From Streptacidiphilus sp. P02-A3a (GTDB lineage Bacteria > Actinomycetota > Actinomycetes > Streptomycetales > Streptomycetaceae), in NCBI RefSeq assembly GCF_014084105.1, contig NZ_CP048289.1, positions 7,511,922-7,575,921 of the forward strand: 64,000 nucleotides of DNA, given 5' to 3'. Position numbers and translations under genes: made by a program. Positions 21,575 to 29,508 of this stretch are shown one piece after another. The notes beneath the pieces are model-generated. The model saw only the letters and a program-made list of their open reading frames with translations, made no database searches and was not told the origin of the DNA. The stretch's first letter is position 1, and each line of letters opens with the position of its first letter.

Positions 21575-24274
21575 TCAGCCCCTCGCTTTCATCTGCCACG
21601 CAAGCTCGCGGGCCACCTGTGCGGGCGTCATCGCGCCAGCGTGGAAGTTGTCAATCCGCACCGCCGGAGCGGCAGTTGCCCGTGCGCCGACGGCAACGGG
21701 TTCGGCCGGCGAGTAGACCGCCGACGCGCCGACCCAGCGGGGCAGGTCGGTAGTGATGCCGCTCAACTGCGCTCGCAGCGTGGGCACCTGGCTCTTGATG
21801 CCCTTCATGAACCCCCGCATGACCAACTTGCCGTTGGGCGTCAGGATTCGGGCGTCGAGCGGGGCAGGCCCCTTCCAATCCGTGAGCTTGGAAGTGATGT
21901 TGCCCAGGGTGGACTTCAACTCGCCGACCTTGGACGTGATGCCGGAAATGAACCCGTCGAGCAGGGACGCTCCGGCGTGCATCAGCGTCGAGCCCAGATT
22001 GCCCACGGCAGACAGTGCGCGGCCCGGGAGCCCGGCCAACCAGGACACGGCCGACGTGACGCCGTGGCCGATGGCGTTGCCCAGCGAACTAGCGGCCTCG
22101 GTTGCCTTGTTCTTGACGTAGGAACCGAACGTCACCAGCGCAGAGAGCCCGCGCGCACCCATCCCGGCGAGCCAGGAAATGGCCTCGTTGACGCCGTGCG
22201 CGACGATGCCGCCGAGCTTGCCGAACACCCCGGCCATGAACGAGAACCAGCCGGAGACGGCCTGCTTCGCAGCCGACCACGCCCCGGAGAAGTTCCCCGA
22301 CAGCAGGTCCGTTACGGCCGTCAGCGCGGGCACCACAAACGAAGTGATGTACTTCGCCAGCACGCCCGCCAAGATCGACGCAAGTTGGCCGATCAGCGAG
22401 ATGATCGGCAGCAGGACCGGCATCAGCGCGCTAAGCAGCGCGACGACCAGCTGACCGAGTGACTGGAGCAACGGGGCCGTGGCAACGAGCAGTTGGCCGA
22501 AAGCGGCGCCAATCTTGGTCAGCGCCGGAGTCAAGGCAGTGAGCAACTGCGACGCCAACTTGACGACAATGCCAATCAGTTGCGCCGCTACCAGAAGCAA
22601 CGGAGCTAGCAGGGACGGCAGTTGTGCCAGAATCGGGCCAAGCGCGCCCATCACCAACGTGACGATCTGGCCTATCAGCCCGCCGACCTGGACGAGCACC
22701 GGCCCTAGCGCGCCAGCGAGTTGGGCAACGAGGGTGGCGACGATCGGCAGCAGTACGGCTAGCGCCGAGGACAGGGACGCGACCACGGGGGCCAGCGCTG
22801 CGCCCAGTTGGCCGGCCAGCTTGGACAGGGCCGGACCGATCACGGCTACGGCTGACTGGAGCGGCCCGGCCAGCGCCTGGACCACGGCGGACAGCAGCGG
22901 CAGCAGCGCGGCCAGGGCAGCGCCCAGGACGCCGGACACGACGTGACCGATGGCGGCCAGCGTTGTGAACAACGCCGTGAAGGTCGCCTGTGCCTGCGGC
23001 GTGGCCGTCAACCGTGCGGCTGTGGCGGTCAGTTGCGACAGGACGGAGAGGAACCCGGACCCGGCCGTGACTGCGGGGCCGAAGACGTTGCCGACCGTCC
23101 GGAGGATGTTGCCGATGGTCCCGGCGAACTGCTGCACCAGTGCCACGGCTGCGTTGATGGTGCCGGTCATCGCGCCGGAGGCGAACATCCCCGACAGCTT
23201 GGCTGACAGGGCGTCGACGCCCTTGCCGACACCGGCCGTCAGCTTGTCGAAGGCCGGGGCCGCAGCGTTGCCAATGGCGACGACGCCCGCGAGGACCTTG
23301 CCGGGGACGTCCTTCAGGTTGGCCAGCGATGTGCCGACCTTCCCCAGGACAGAAGACAGTTGGCCCGTCTTGGCCAGCTCGGTCACCGCGCCGGCCGTTG
23401 AGCGCGCCATGGCGTTCAAGCTCGCCGCCGTCGCCCCCAAGCCCGTGTTCAGTGCCGGGATGGCGGCCGTCGCCATGGTCGTCATGGAGTCGCCGAGCCC
23501 GGCGAACAGGCGAGCCTGTAGGGACTGCTGCACGGCGTGCCACGCCGGGCCAAGGGCCTGCGTCGCCTTGACGAACTGCTGCGCCGCCGGAGCAAGGGCG
23601 GCCATCGCGTCGGCGTCGCCCTTAAGAGCGTCCGAGACGCCCGACGTACCGATCTTGATGGTCGCCATGGCCGACCCCATGGCCAGCATGGCGGGCACCG
23701 CCACAGCGGCAGCCGGAGCCATCTGCGCCAGACTGCCGACCAGCCCCGCCAGCGACGGCAGCGCCCCGGCCATCGAGCCGAACTTGCCGATGGTTCCCAC
23801 GAGTCCGGCGAACGAGCGCTCTGCCCCGGCAGCGTCACCGGCCAGCGCGCCAACGCCCCGGCGAGCGTCGCGCACTCCCGCCGAGTTGACGTCCATGTGC
23901 ACCGGCACGACCAGCGGAGGGCGGATGGTCGCCAACTCCCGACGGAGCCGCATCACCTCACCCGGAGCGATCCTCAAACTGACCGCGACGGTCGGCATGT
24001 TGGCTGACAGTCGCGCCCGCAGGTCCGTACGGAACGCGCGGGTCACGTCCGGGACCACCTGAACCTTCAGCTTGGCGCGGGCGGCAACCCGGTCGAGATC
24101 CGCGCGGAGCCGGGCGGAGAATTCCCCCAGGTCCGGCAGGATGCTGACCTTGATGTGTGCCCGGCGCTCGATCCGGTCTAGGTCCCGCTGTAGCTGTGTG
24201 GCGAACCCAGATGTGTTCGGCAGCACGCGAATTGATAGCCGCCCGACCTCCCGGCCGCCAGGACTTCCGGCCAT
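21575..24274 (-). CDS. Tail tape measure protein, 899 aa
   Basis: Sets tail length and carries DNA-injection functions. It is the largest phage protein, almost wholly helical, with many Ala/Leu/Val-rich repeats and several hydrophobic stretches in the middle third (LAALLPLLSAVVQALAG and related), and a C-terminal part with ITSKVGELKSTLGNITS. Roughly 900 residues would correspond to a tail near 130 nm at about 1.5 angstrom per residue. ATG at 24274 with GAGGGGGTG. It follows the frameshifted tail chaperone pair, the standard siphovirus order. Confidence 0.9.
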   Translation of the reverse strand: MAGSPGGREVGRLSIRVLPNTSGFATQLQRDLDRIERRAHIKVSILPDLGEFSARLRADLDRVAARAKLKVQVVPDVTRAFRTDLRARLSANMPTVAVSLRIAPGEVMRLRRELATIRPPLVVPVHMDVNSAGVRDARRGVGALAGDAAGAERSFAGLVGTIGKFGSMAGALPSLAGLVGSLAQMAPAAAVAVPAMLAMGSAMATIKIGTSGVSDALKGDADAMAALAPAAQQFVKATQALGPAWHAVQQSLQARLFAGLGDSMTTMATAAIPALNTGLGATAASLNAMARSTAGAVTELAKTGQLSSVLGKVGTSLANLKDVPGKVLAGVVAIGNAAAPAFDKLTAGVGKGVDALSAKLSGMFASGAMTGTINAAVALVQQFAGTIGNILRTVGNVFGPAVTAGSGFLSVLSQLTATAARLTATPQAQATFTALFTTLAAIGHVVSGVLGAALAALLPLLSAVVQALAGPLQSAVAVIGPALSKLAGQLGAALAPVVASLSSALAVLLPIVATLVAQLAGALGPVLVQVGGLIGQIVTLVMGALGPILAQLPSLLAPLLLVAAQLIGIVVKLASQLLTALTPALTKIGAAFGQLLVATAPLLQSLGQLVVALLSALMPVLLPIISLIGQLASILAGVLAKYITSFVVPALTAVTDLLSGNFSGAWSAAKQAVSGWFSFMAGVFGKLGGIVAHGVNEAISWLAGMGARGLSALVTFGSYVKNKATEAASSLGNAIGHGVTSAVSWLAGLPGRALSAVGNLGSTLMHAGASLLDGFISGITSKVGELKSTLGNITSKLTDWKGPAPLDARILTPNGKLVMRGFMKGIKSQVPTLRAQLSGITTDLPRWVGASAVYSPAEPVAVGARATAAPAVRIDNFHAGAMTPAQVARELAWQMKARG

Positions 24275-24277
24275 GGG

Positions 24278-24685
24278 TCACCCCCTCTCGATCTGCTGTG
24301 CGTGGGGATGGTTGGACAGGTCGAGCCGGGGCCGCTTCTTCCGGAGCGCGGGCACCTCGACGGGTTGCGGCGGCGGGATCTTCCCACCGGCCACCCGGAC
24401 GTTGTTGGTATCCATCACCCGGACGGCGTTGATCAGTTGGGCGAGTAGGTAGCTCTGGACCGTCCACCCCCGATGGTCCGGTCCCCCCGCCAGCGCCGCC
24501 CCGAGGGCGGACTCTTCCGGCATGTGCTCGGTCAGCGACCAGACACGGCGCGGCGTCAGCGTCCCCCGCCAGACGTCCGCAAGATCGAGCCCGTAGAACC
24601 TCTGTAGGTCGGCCCGAAGTGCTGCGCCGTGCCCGTCAGTTATCAGCTGGCCGAGTCCTGCGCTTCCCCCGACTGAGTCGCCCCC
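24278..24685 (-). CDS. Tail assembly chaperone, -1 frameshift extension (T part)
   Basis: Open frame without its own start that is reached by a -1 shift from the upstream 115-aa chaperone. Two runs of five G on the minus strand (24681-24685 and 24666-24670) precede the zero-frame stop; after either GGG codon a one-base slip gives GGC or GGA in the T frame. The extension runs about 128 codons to 24278 and includes VWRGTLTPRRVWSLTEHMP and a basic C-terminus. It parallels lambda gpG-gpGT. The exact slip position cannot be fixed by eye. Confidence 0.75.
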   Translation of the reverse strand, partial: GGDSVGGSAGLGQLITDGHGAALRADLQRFYGLDLADVWRGTLTPRRVWSLTEHMPEESALGAALAGGPDHRGWTVQSYLLAQLINAVRVMDTNNVRVAGGKIPPPQPVEVPALRKKRPRLDLSNHPHAQQIERG

Positions 24686-24990
24686 TGCCAAGCCTCGACA
24701 ACCCGGACGTACATACCCAGCGGCCAATCCTGCATTTCCTTAGCAAGGGCCTTCGGGCCGTCGCTAATCAGAAGCAGCAGGTCCCGCATCTGCGGCAGCA
24801 TGGCGGCGAAGTCGGCATCACCGTTGCCGAAGGCGTCGAGAATGACGCGGGCCGAGGTGAGCCCTTCCGGCGACAGCATCAGCAGGTTCCGCAGGTGGAC
24901 GACGCCACCGGCACGGGTCGCCAGCGGCAGCGCCGTGTACTCGGCCTCAGTCTCGGCCATCAGATCGGAGCAGGACAGGGGGGTAGACAA
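24643..24990 (-). CDS. Tail assembly chaperone (G part), 115 aa
   Basis: Binds tape measure protein during tail assembly. The TTG at 24990 has AAAGG at 7 bases and is preferred to the GTG at 25005, which has no ribosome site. Helical protein with GGVVHLRNLLMLSPEGLTSARVI. It is followed within its last ten codons by the slippery G runs. Its position between the tail tube and the tape measure and the frameshift set-up define the assignment. Confidence 0.8.
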   Translation of the reverse strand: MSTPLSCSDLMAETEAEYTALPLATRAGGVVHLRNLLMLSPEGLTSARVILDAFGNGDADFAAMLPQMRDLLLLISDGPKALAKEMQDWPLGMYVRVVEAWQGATQSGEAQDSAS

Positions 24991-25036
24991 GGTGGTGCCT
25001 TTCACTTACGAGCGGGGGAATTTGGAGCTGGGCCGG

Positions 25037-25597
25037 TCAGGATGCGGGGAGAACCTGCGCCCACTCACCGATGGCGTTGCCAATGGACGCGGAGCCCAGC
25101 ATCACGCCCTTAATCGGGAAGCTGACGAAGTCGTCCGTAGCCATGGCGACAGCGTCCGAGCCCAGAAGGGAGACACGCGGGTGCCAGAGGGGAACGAAGT
25201 TGGTCCCGTCAACCAGGATGACCAGGACGGCCTTTACCTGCGGAGTCGCAACGGCCGGGATACGGAAGGACTTGTCCGTCTGCACGGCCCCGGGCCCAGC
25301 ACCGAAGTACAGGCCGTAGGTCTGCGCGGTCGCCTGGATCGACTTGAACGTCAGGCTGTACGTCACGTCCGGCGTGGTCTGGCGAAGCTTGGCGTTCTGC
25401 CAACTCCCCTTGACGGTCGCATCGGTTCCGTCTCGACCGAACTCCGGGAGGTCATCCGCCGACGTGTGGCCGATAGACTCCCAGCCGATGCCGGGCACCA
25501 GCGGATCGGTGATCTTCGCGGGCTTGGCCGTGTCGGGGTCAGCGATGTAGATGTAGCCGCCAGCGGCAACGATGGCAGCGGAGTCGATGAGTGCCAC
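25037..25597 (-). CDS. Major tail (tube) protein, 186 aa
   Basis: Forms the tail tube. GTG at 25597 with AGGAGGTG. A beta-rich protein with WESIGHTSADDLPEFGRDG, DVTYSLTFKSIQAT and FPIKGVMLGSASIG, the usual tail-tube fold elements. Its place between the tail terminator and the chaperone pair matches other actinophages. Palindrome IR10 lies just upstream. Confidence 0.82.
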   Translation of the reverse strand: MALIDSAAIVAAGGYIYIADPDTAKPAKITDPLVPGIGWESIGHTSADDLPEFGRDGTDATVKGSWQNAKLRQTTPDVTYSLTFKSIQATAQTYGLYFGAGPGAVQTDKSFRIPAVATPQVKAVLVILVDGTNFVPLWHPRVSLLGSDAVAMATDDFVSFPIKGVMLGSASIGNAIGEWAQVLPAS

Positions 25598-25623
25598 GAA
25601 GGCACCTCCTAGCGTGAGTTGGG

Positions 25624-25646
25624 GACCTACTCACCGTGAGTAGGTC
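25624..25646. repeat. Phage palindrome IR10 overlapping a stop codon
   Basis: Core 25626-25644, central C, 11-bp arms. On the minus strand the TAG of GAGTAG (25629-25627) is the stop codon of the tail terminator gene, so the palindrome encodes its final PTHGE residues. Confidence 0.85.
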
Positions 25647-26043
25647 GGGCGGTGACTCGGTAGGTGGCGGTGAACACGAACAGGTCCGACCCCGGGGACG
25701 GCACTCCGGCACGCAGCTCAACCGGGCCAGCCGATTCCTCGACGTGCCCCAGATAGCCGTCAGCACCCCTGTACTGCGCCCGTGCGGCTGCGAGCAGGGC
25801 AGGCCGCACCTGGCGGGCCAGCAGCCCCGCAGCGGGGCGCGTAGGGGCCGCCGACTGGACATCGATCACGGCCACGTCGAGCCCGGGGCCGGGGACGGCC
25901 ACACCGGACACCCGGCGGGCCACGACCAGGGGCAGCACGTCGGCCCACTCGGCAGGCCACATGACGCGCACGGCTGCACCCGGCAGGCCGTCGCGCAGTG
26001 CGGCATGAACAAGGGACTCGACGTCGGGCAGCGGGGCCGTCAC
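25627..26043 (-). CDS. Tail terminator-like protein, 138 aa
   Basis: A small alpha/beta protein (VESLVHAALRDGL, GVAVPGPGLDVAVIDVQS, FVFTATYRVTAR) of the size and layout of siphovirus tail terminators that cap the tail tube. Its GTG overlaps the stop of the preceding gene. The last codons and TAG stop come from palindrome IR10. Confidence 0.65.
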   Translation of the reverse strand: MTAPLPDVESLVHAALRDGLPGAAVRVMWPAEWADVLPLVVARRVSGVAVPGPGLDVAVIDVQSAAPTRPAAGLLARQVRPALLAAARAQYRGADGYLGHVEESAGPVELRAGVPSPGSDLFVFTATYRVTARPTHGE

Positions 26044-26324
26044 AACCCCGCCTCGACCGCATGAATACCGGGCACGAAGGTCCCGTTCGGCGCGCGGTGG
26101 CCGTAGTTGATCGCCAACACGTCCGGGTCGGAGATGACCACGGTCGAGTCAACCGTGTGAATCTCGACCTTCGTATGGGACGCCAGCGCGCCCGTGCGGA
26201 CGTGCAGATCGACCACGGCCTGAACCCGGGCCGCGCGTTCGCGCAACTCGGTCTTGACCTCGTCCTTCACCTCACGCATGCCCGCCGTGATGCGGACTAG
26301 GTTCGGATGCAGTACAGCGGCCAT
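26040..26324 (-). CDS. Head-tail joining protein, DUF5403/HK97 gp10-like, 94 aa
   Basis: Helix-rich start (MREVKDEVKTELRERAARVQAVVDLHVRTGAL) followed by a beta part with INYGHRAPNGTFVPGIHAV, the pattern of the small connector family with a YGxxxxG motif. Order in the head-tail joining cluster supports the call. ATG at 26324. Confidence 0.65.
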   Translation of the reverse strand: MAAVLHPNLVRITAGMREVKDEVKTELRERAARVQAVVDLHVRTGALASHTKVEIHTVDSTVVISDPDVLAINYGHRAPNGTFVPGIHAVEAGL

Positions 26325-26325
26325 G

Positions 26326-26649
26326 TCACCCCCGGCGTTTGATAGTTGCGACGTCGTACGCCAGTCGACGGGGGCCGGGCCAGCGCTGCGGCTCCCCCTC
26401 GACGGCCCAGACCTCCCCGCGCCACTCGACGCGGGACCACGGTCCGGCAGGCAGCGCCGGGGCGATCAGTTGGTACCTGACGTCCTCGACGTATCCCGCC
26501 TCGGGGTGCTCGACGGCCCCGGCCGGCTGAATCCGGCAGGCGACGGCCACGGGTGCACCTGCACCCGGCAGGACACCCCCGTAGCCGTCATCAACGGGCA
26601 CCGTCGGGTAGACAGTTGCCACGTCCGGCAGGCGAGAGAGCAGGCTCAC
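26326..26649 (-). CDS. Head closure-like protein, 107 aa
   Basis: Beta-rich small protein (TVPVDDGYGGVLPG, VACRIQPAGAV, VRYQLIAPALPAGPWSRVEWRGEVWAVEG) typical of head-closure or stopper proteins, at the expected place. GTG at 26649 overlaps the preceding gene (GTGA). Confidence 0.6.
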   Translation of the reverse strand: MSLLSRLPDVATVYPTVPVDDGYGGVLPGAGAPVAVACRIQPAGAVEHPEAGYVEDVRYQLIAPALPAGPWSRVEWRGEVWAVEGEPQRWPGPRRLAYDVATIKRRG

Positions 26650-27023
26650 AGGCTCCCCCCGAGGCTGGCCACGGGCACCTGAAACAGGCCCCCGATACCC
26701 GCAGCGGCGCGGATCATCCGCGTCTCATCGGACGTCAGCCCGATGCCGGACGGGGCCGACGCCGGAAGCTGGTACTGATACGAGCCCTGCATCTCCATGC
26801 GGTACCCCTCGGGGTTCCGGACGCGCCGCTCAGCAGCCGCCAGGACGACCGACACGGCGATGTCCGGGGCCGTGGTGGCGTCGAGCCACGGCATACCGGC
26901 GACGGCCCGGACAAGGGCGGAGGCGTCCGCTAGAGCCGCCTCCGCCACGTCCGCATCCGGCCCCGCCAGCGACCAGCCCAGCCGGGTGGCCAGCGCGTCA
27001 ACGTCCGCCAGCGGGGCGGCCAT
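26646..27023 (-). CDS. Head-tail adaptor-like protein, 125 aa
   Basis: Helical adaptor: DVDALATRLGWSLAG, VAEAALADASALVRAVAG, IAVSVVLAAAERRVRNPEGYRMEMQGSY. The RNPEGYRME motif is common in phage gp6-like adaptors. ATG at 27023 shares bases with the coat protein stop. Confidence 0.7.
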   Translation of the reverse strand: MAAPLADVDALATRLGWSLAGPDADVAEAALADASALVRAVAGMPWLDATTAPDIAVSVVLAAAERRVRNPEGYRMEMQGSYQYQLPASAPSGIGLTSDETRMIRAAAGIGGLFQVPVASLGGSL

Positions 27024-27940
27024 CAGGCCCCCGTGCCCAGGTTCAGCTTGACCGCGCGGACGAGCTTCTTCGCCGCGCCGACCTTGTCGGTCATGACGTT
27101 GTACCCGGCGTAGATGTTGACGATCGAGCGGTCCCGGAGACGGGCGCTGTCGTAGTCCTTGATCCAGCGCATCGACAGGCCGTTGTAGGACTGCGAAGCG
27201 CCGAAGCTGGCACCCTGCGGGATCGCCGGGGCACGGGTGGCCAGCACGAACGCGCTCCGGGTGAACGCGTAGGCAGCGCCGGGCGCGATGGCGTTCGACA
27301 CAACCAGGTCGAACCCGGCCAGCCGACCGACGGTCGCGTCCCGAAGTGCGCTGTCCGAGCCGGAGTTGGCGACGTTCGAGATCCGGTTCGACTTGAGAAG
27401 CGCGGTCTCGACGTCCGAGCCGATCAGCAGCTTTCGGCCGCCGACGTCCACGTTCGCCTTGTTGAGGGCCGCGCGGGCGTCGATGATGCCGAAGTACGGG
27501 TCAGCCGGGTCCATGGTGGCCGTGGACGCGTAGGTAGCGCCCTCGATCATGGACGCCACACCGGTATCGATCGCGGTAGCAACCGCCTTGACCTGCGGCG
27601 AGAGAACCTGAGAGCCGAAGTCCTTGATGTCCAGGGTCAGTTCCTCGTCCGTGACGCTCACGGCCGAGTAGATGTCCTTGTTCAGGGTGACCGAGATGGA
27701 GTCCTCGGCCAGGTTGTCCAGCACGATTTCCGCCGAGCGGTCGTTGCGCCAGTCGTACTCTCGCGCGGTGAGCTGCGCCGGGATGCGGATGGTCACGGTG
27801 TCGTTCTTCGCGCCAGCGAAGTCGAAAGCGCCGTCGGACCACACCAGGTTGCCGAGGACGAGTTCGCGCTCAAGCAGGCCGAGGGCGGTGGACGCGATGA
27901 CGTCCGGCTTGAGGAAGGTGTTAGCGGCAGTGCCCGCCAT
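27023..27940 (-). CDS. Major capsid protein, 305 aa
   Basis: Main shell protein. The sequence resembles P22-like or actinophage coat proteins: an N-terminal NTFLKPDVIASTALGLLERELVLGNLV, then VTIRIPAQL, a long helix-rich middle, a DLVVSNAIAPGAAYAF segment and a C-terminal SARLRDRSIVNIYAGYNV. There is no adjacent capsid protease; the upstream gene looks like a scaffold. ATG at 27940, ribosome site GTGAGG. Confidence 0.85.
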   Translation of the reverse strand: MAGTAANTFLKPDVIASTALGLLERELVLGNLVWSDGAFDFAGAKNDTVTIRIPAQLTAREYDWRNDRSAEIVLDNLAEDSISVTLNKDIYSAVSVTDEELTLDIKDFGSQVLSPQVKAVATAIDTGVASMIEGATYASTATMDPADPYFGIIDARAALNKANVDVGGRKLLIGSDVETALLKSNRISNVANSGSDSALRDATVGRLAGFDLVVSNAIAPGAAYAFTRSAFVLATRAPAIPQGASFGASQSYNGLSMRWIKDYDSARLRDRSIVNIYAGYNVMTDKVGAAKKLVRAVKLNLGTGA

Positions 27941-28006
27941 GGTGCCTCACAGGGTTTGGAGTGAGCCCGGCCAGAGCGGCAGGGCGGGGGACGGCGTTGG
28001 CGGCCG

Positions 28007-28531
28007 TCAGCGCCGGTTGCGCGGGACCGCCGCAGCCAGCGCGGCCGGGTCGGTCGGCGTGGTCCTGGCGGACGGGTCGAGCCCGCCGCCGGGGTGACCG
28101 GGCCGGGGCACCGGGGCGACGGCGAACCGGGCAAGCGACTTGGCGTGCGCCTCGCGGGCGTCGTCGTCGTCGCCCTGGACCAGGGCGGCCAGCTCGTCCG
28201 GCAGGCTGAACTTCCGGGCCAGGCGCTCGCGGTGCAGCTCGACCTCAAGCGCCGCGCTGCGCGCTGCGGCCTCGGCGAACTCCTCCGGAGTCTTAGCGGT
28301 GGCGAGAGTCGCGCTCAGCTCACGCGACTTGACCCGGTACTTCGCAGCCTCCTTGCGCAGCGCCTCAACCTCCTTGCGCAGGGCCTCGGCGTCCGGCTCG
28401 CCACCATCGGCCGGATCGGCCGGCGCGGCTCCGACCGGGTCGGTACCGGCGGGGTCGGCCTCGGACGGTTCAGTGCCCGCCGGACCAGCCGGAGCGCCGC
28501 CCTCGGCGGGGTCGATGGGGGTCTCAGACAT
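28007..28531 (-). CDS. Scaffolding protein, 174 aa
   Basis: Acidic, Pro/Ala/Gly-rich N-terminal third, a central coiled coil (ALRKEVEALRKEAAKYRVKSRELSATLA), and a basic, Pro-rich tail. This is the usual scaffold architecture and it lies directly upstream of the coat gene. Removal during maturation would be expected; no protease is seen in the window. Confidence 0.75.
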   Translation of the reverse strand: MSETPIDPAEGGAPAGPAGTEPSEADPAGTDPVGAAPADPADGGEPDAEALRKEVEALRKEAAKYRVKSRELSATLATAKTPEEFAEAAARSAALEVELHRERLARKFSLPDELAALVQGDDDDAREAHAKSLARFAVAPVPRPGHPGGGLDPSARTTPTDPAALAAAVPRNRR

Positions 28532-28539
28532 ACGTCTCC

Positions 28540-29508
28540 CTACGTGGTGGCACGCCGCGTACGGCGTTGAGCGTCGATGTATCGGCGGTAGGCGCGGACG
28601 GCGTCCTCACCGCGTAGGCCAGCGGTCACCCGGTCCCAGTCCTTGCGGAGTTGGGCAGAATCGGGGTGCATGAAATCGTCCCGGCGGTACACGGGAACCG
28701 TCTGGCAGTGGCAGTTGTTGTGGTACTTGGTCAGCTCCATGCGGCTGACCACCGGCATGTTGTCGTAGTAGCCCGACAGGCCAGCGGCAGCGCGGGACGA
28801 GTAGACCGCCCCCCGACTTGCGAGCATCGAGCAGAACGCGCACGGGTCGCCGTCTGTGACGCGCGCCCATCCGACTGCCCGGCGGTCCTGCTGGAACGAG
28901 CCCTCGATCAACGAGCGCCCGCCCCGCAGCGCCTCACGGTCGGCGGCCCCGGCGGCGACGGCCCCGGCGTGCTGTAGATCGCTCTCCAGTGACGCGAGGA
29001 ACGCCGGGTCGTCCAACCGGCCAGGATGGCTCTCAACGGCCGTCTGTAGGGCCTCGGCGGGCCGCACGATGCCCGTCACAGCCAGCGACGCACGCGCGGC
29101 GTCGTCGTCCGCCTCGAAGTCCTCTTCCGGCCACTCGAAATCGTCCACGGGGAACGTGACCCCGTCGTCTGCCTCGGTGTGCCGGACCGTCCCCGTGTGC
29201 TCCGCCCAATCCGCGCGCAACTCGCCGAGGGTGACCCGGCCAGCGTGGTGCCCGCCGTCGAGCGGGGGCAGCGTGTGCCCCGTCTCAAGTGCCCGCTGTA
29301 GCCGGACGAATGAGGCCGAAGTCCGGCGGGACCGGGATCGGGCGGCCCGGACCACGCCGAGCATGGAGCCGAGCCACACGGAACCGTCGTGCGGGAAGGT
29401 CTGCGGGCGGACCCGTGACCAGAGCCGCAGGGACTCCCCCGCCGCCCCGGCACCGATCCGGCCCTGCGCCCGCCACAGTTGGTCAACTACCGCATGGCTA
29501 CGGCGCAC
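28540..29508 (-). CDS. MuF-like head morphogenesis protein, 322 aa
   Basis: Lies between portal and scaffold, as minor head proteins do. Its C-terminal part has GDPCAFCSMLASRG and YHNNCHCQTVPVY, the cysteine/histidine pattern of phage minor capsid (MuF/VG1) proteins, possibly zinc-binding. The GTG at 29508 overlaps the last codons of the portal gene. The central acidic part (DFEWPEEDFEADDDAARAS) is unusual. No toxin domain seen. Confidence 0.75.
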   Translation of the reverse strand: MRRSHAVVDQLWRAQGRIGAGAAGESLRLWSRVRPQTFPHDGSVWLGSMLGVVRAARSRSRRTSASFVRLQRALETGHTLPPLDGGHHAGRVTLGELRADWAEHTGTVRHTEADDGVTFPVDDFEWPEEDFEADDDAARASLAVTGIVRPAEALQTAVESHPGRLDDPAFLASLESDLQHAGAVAAGAADREALRGGRSLIEGSFQQDRRAVGWARVTDGDPCAFCSMLASRGAVYSSRAAAGLSGYYDNMPVVSRMELTKYHNNCHCQTVPVYRRDDFMHPDSAQLRKDWDRVTAGLRGEDAVRAYRRYIDAQRRTRRATT

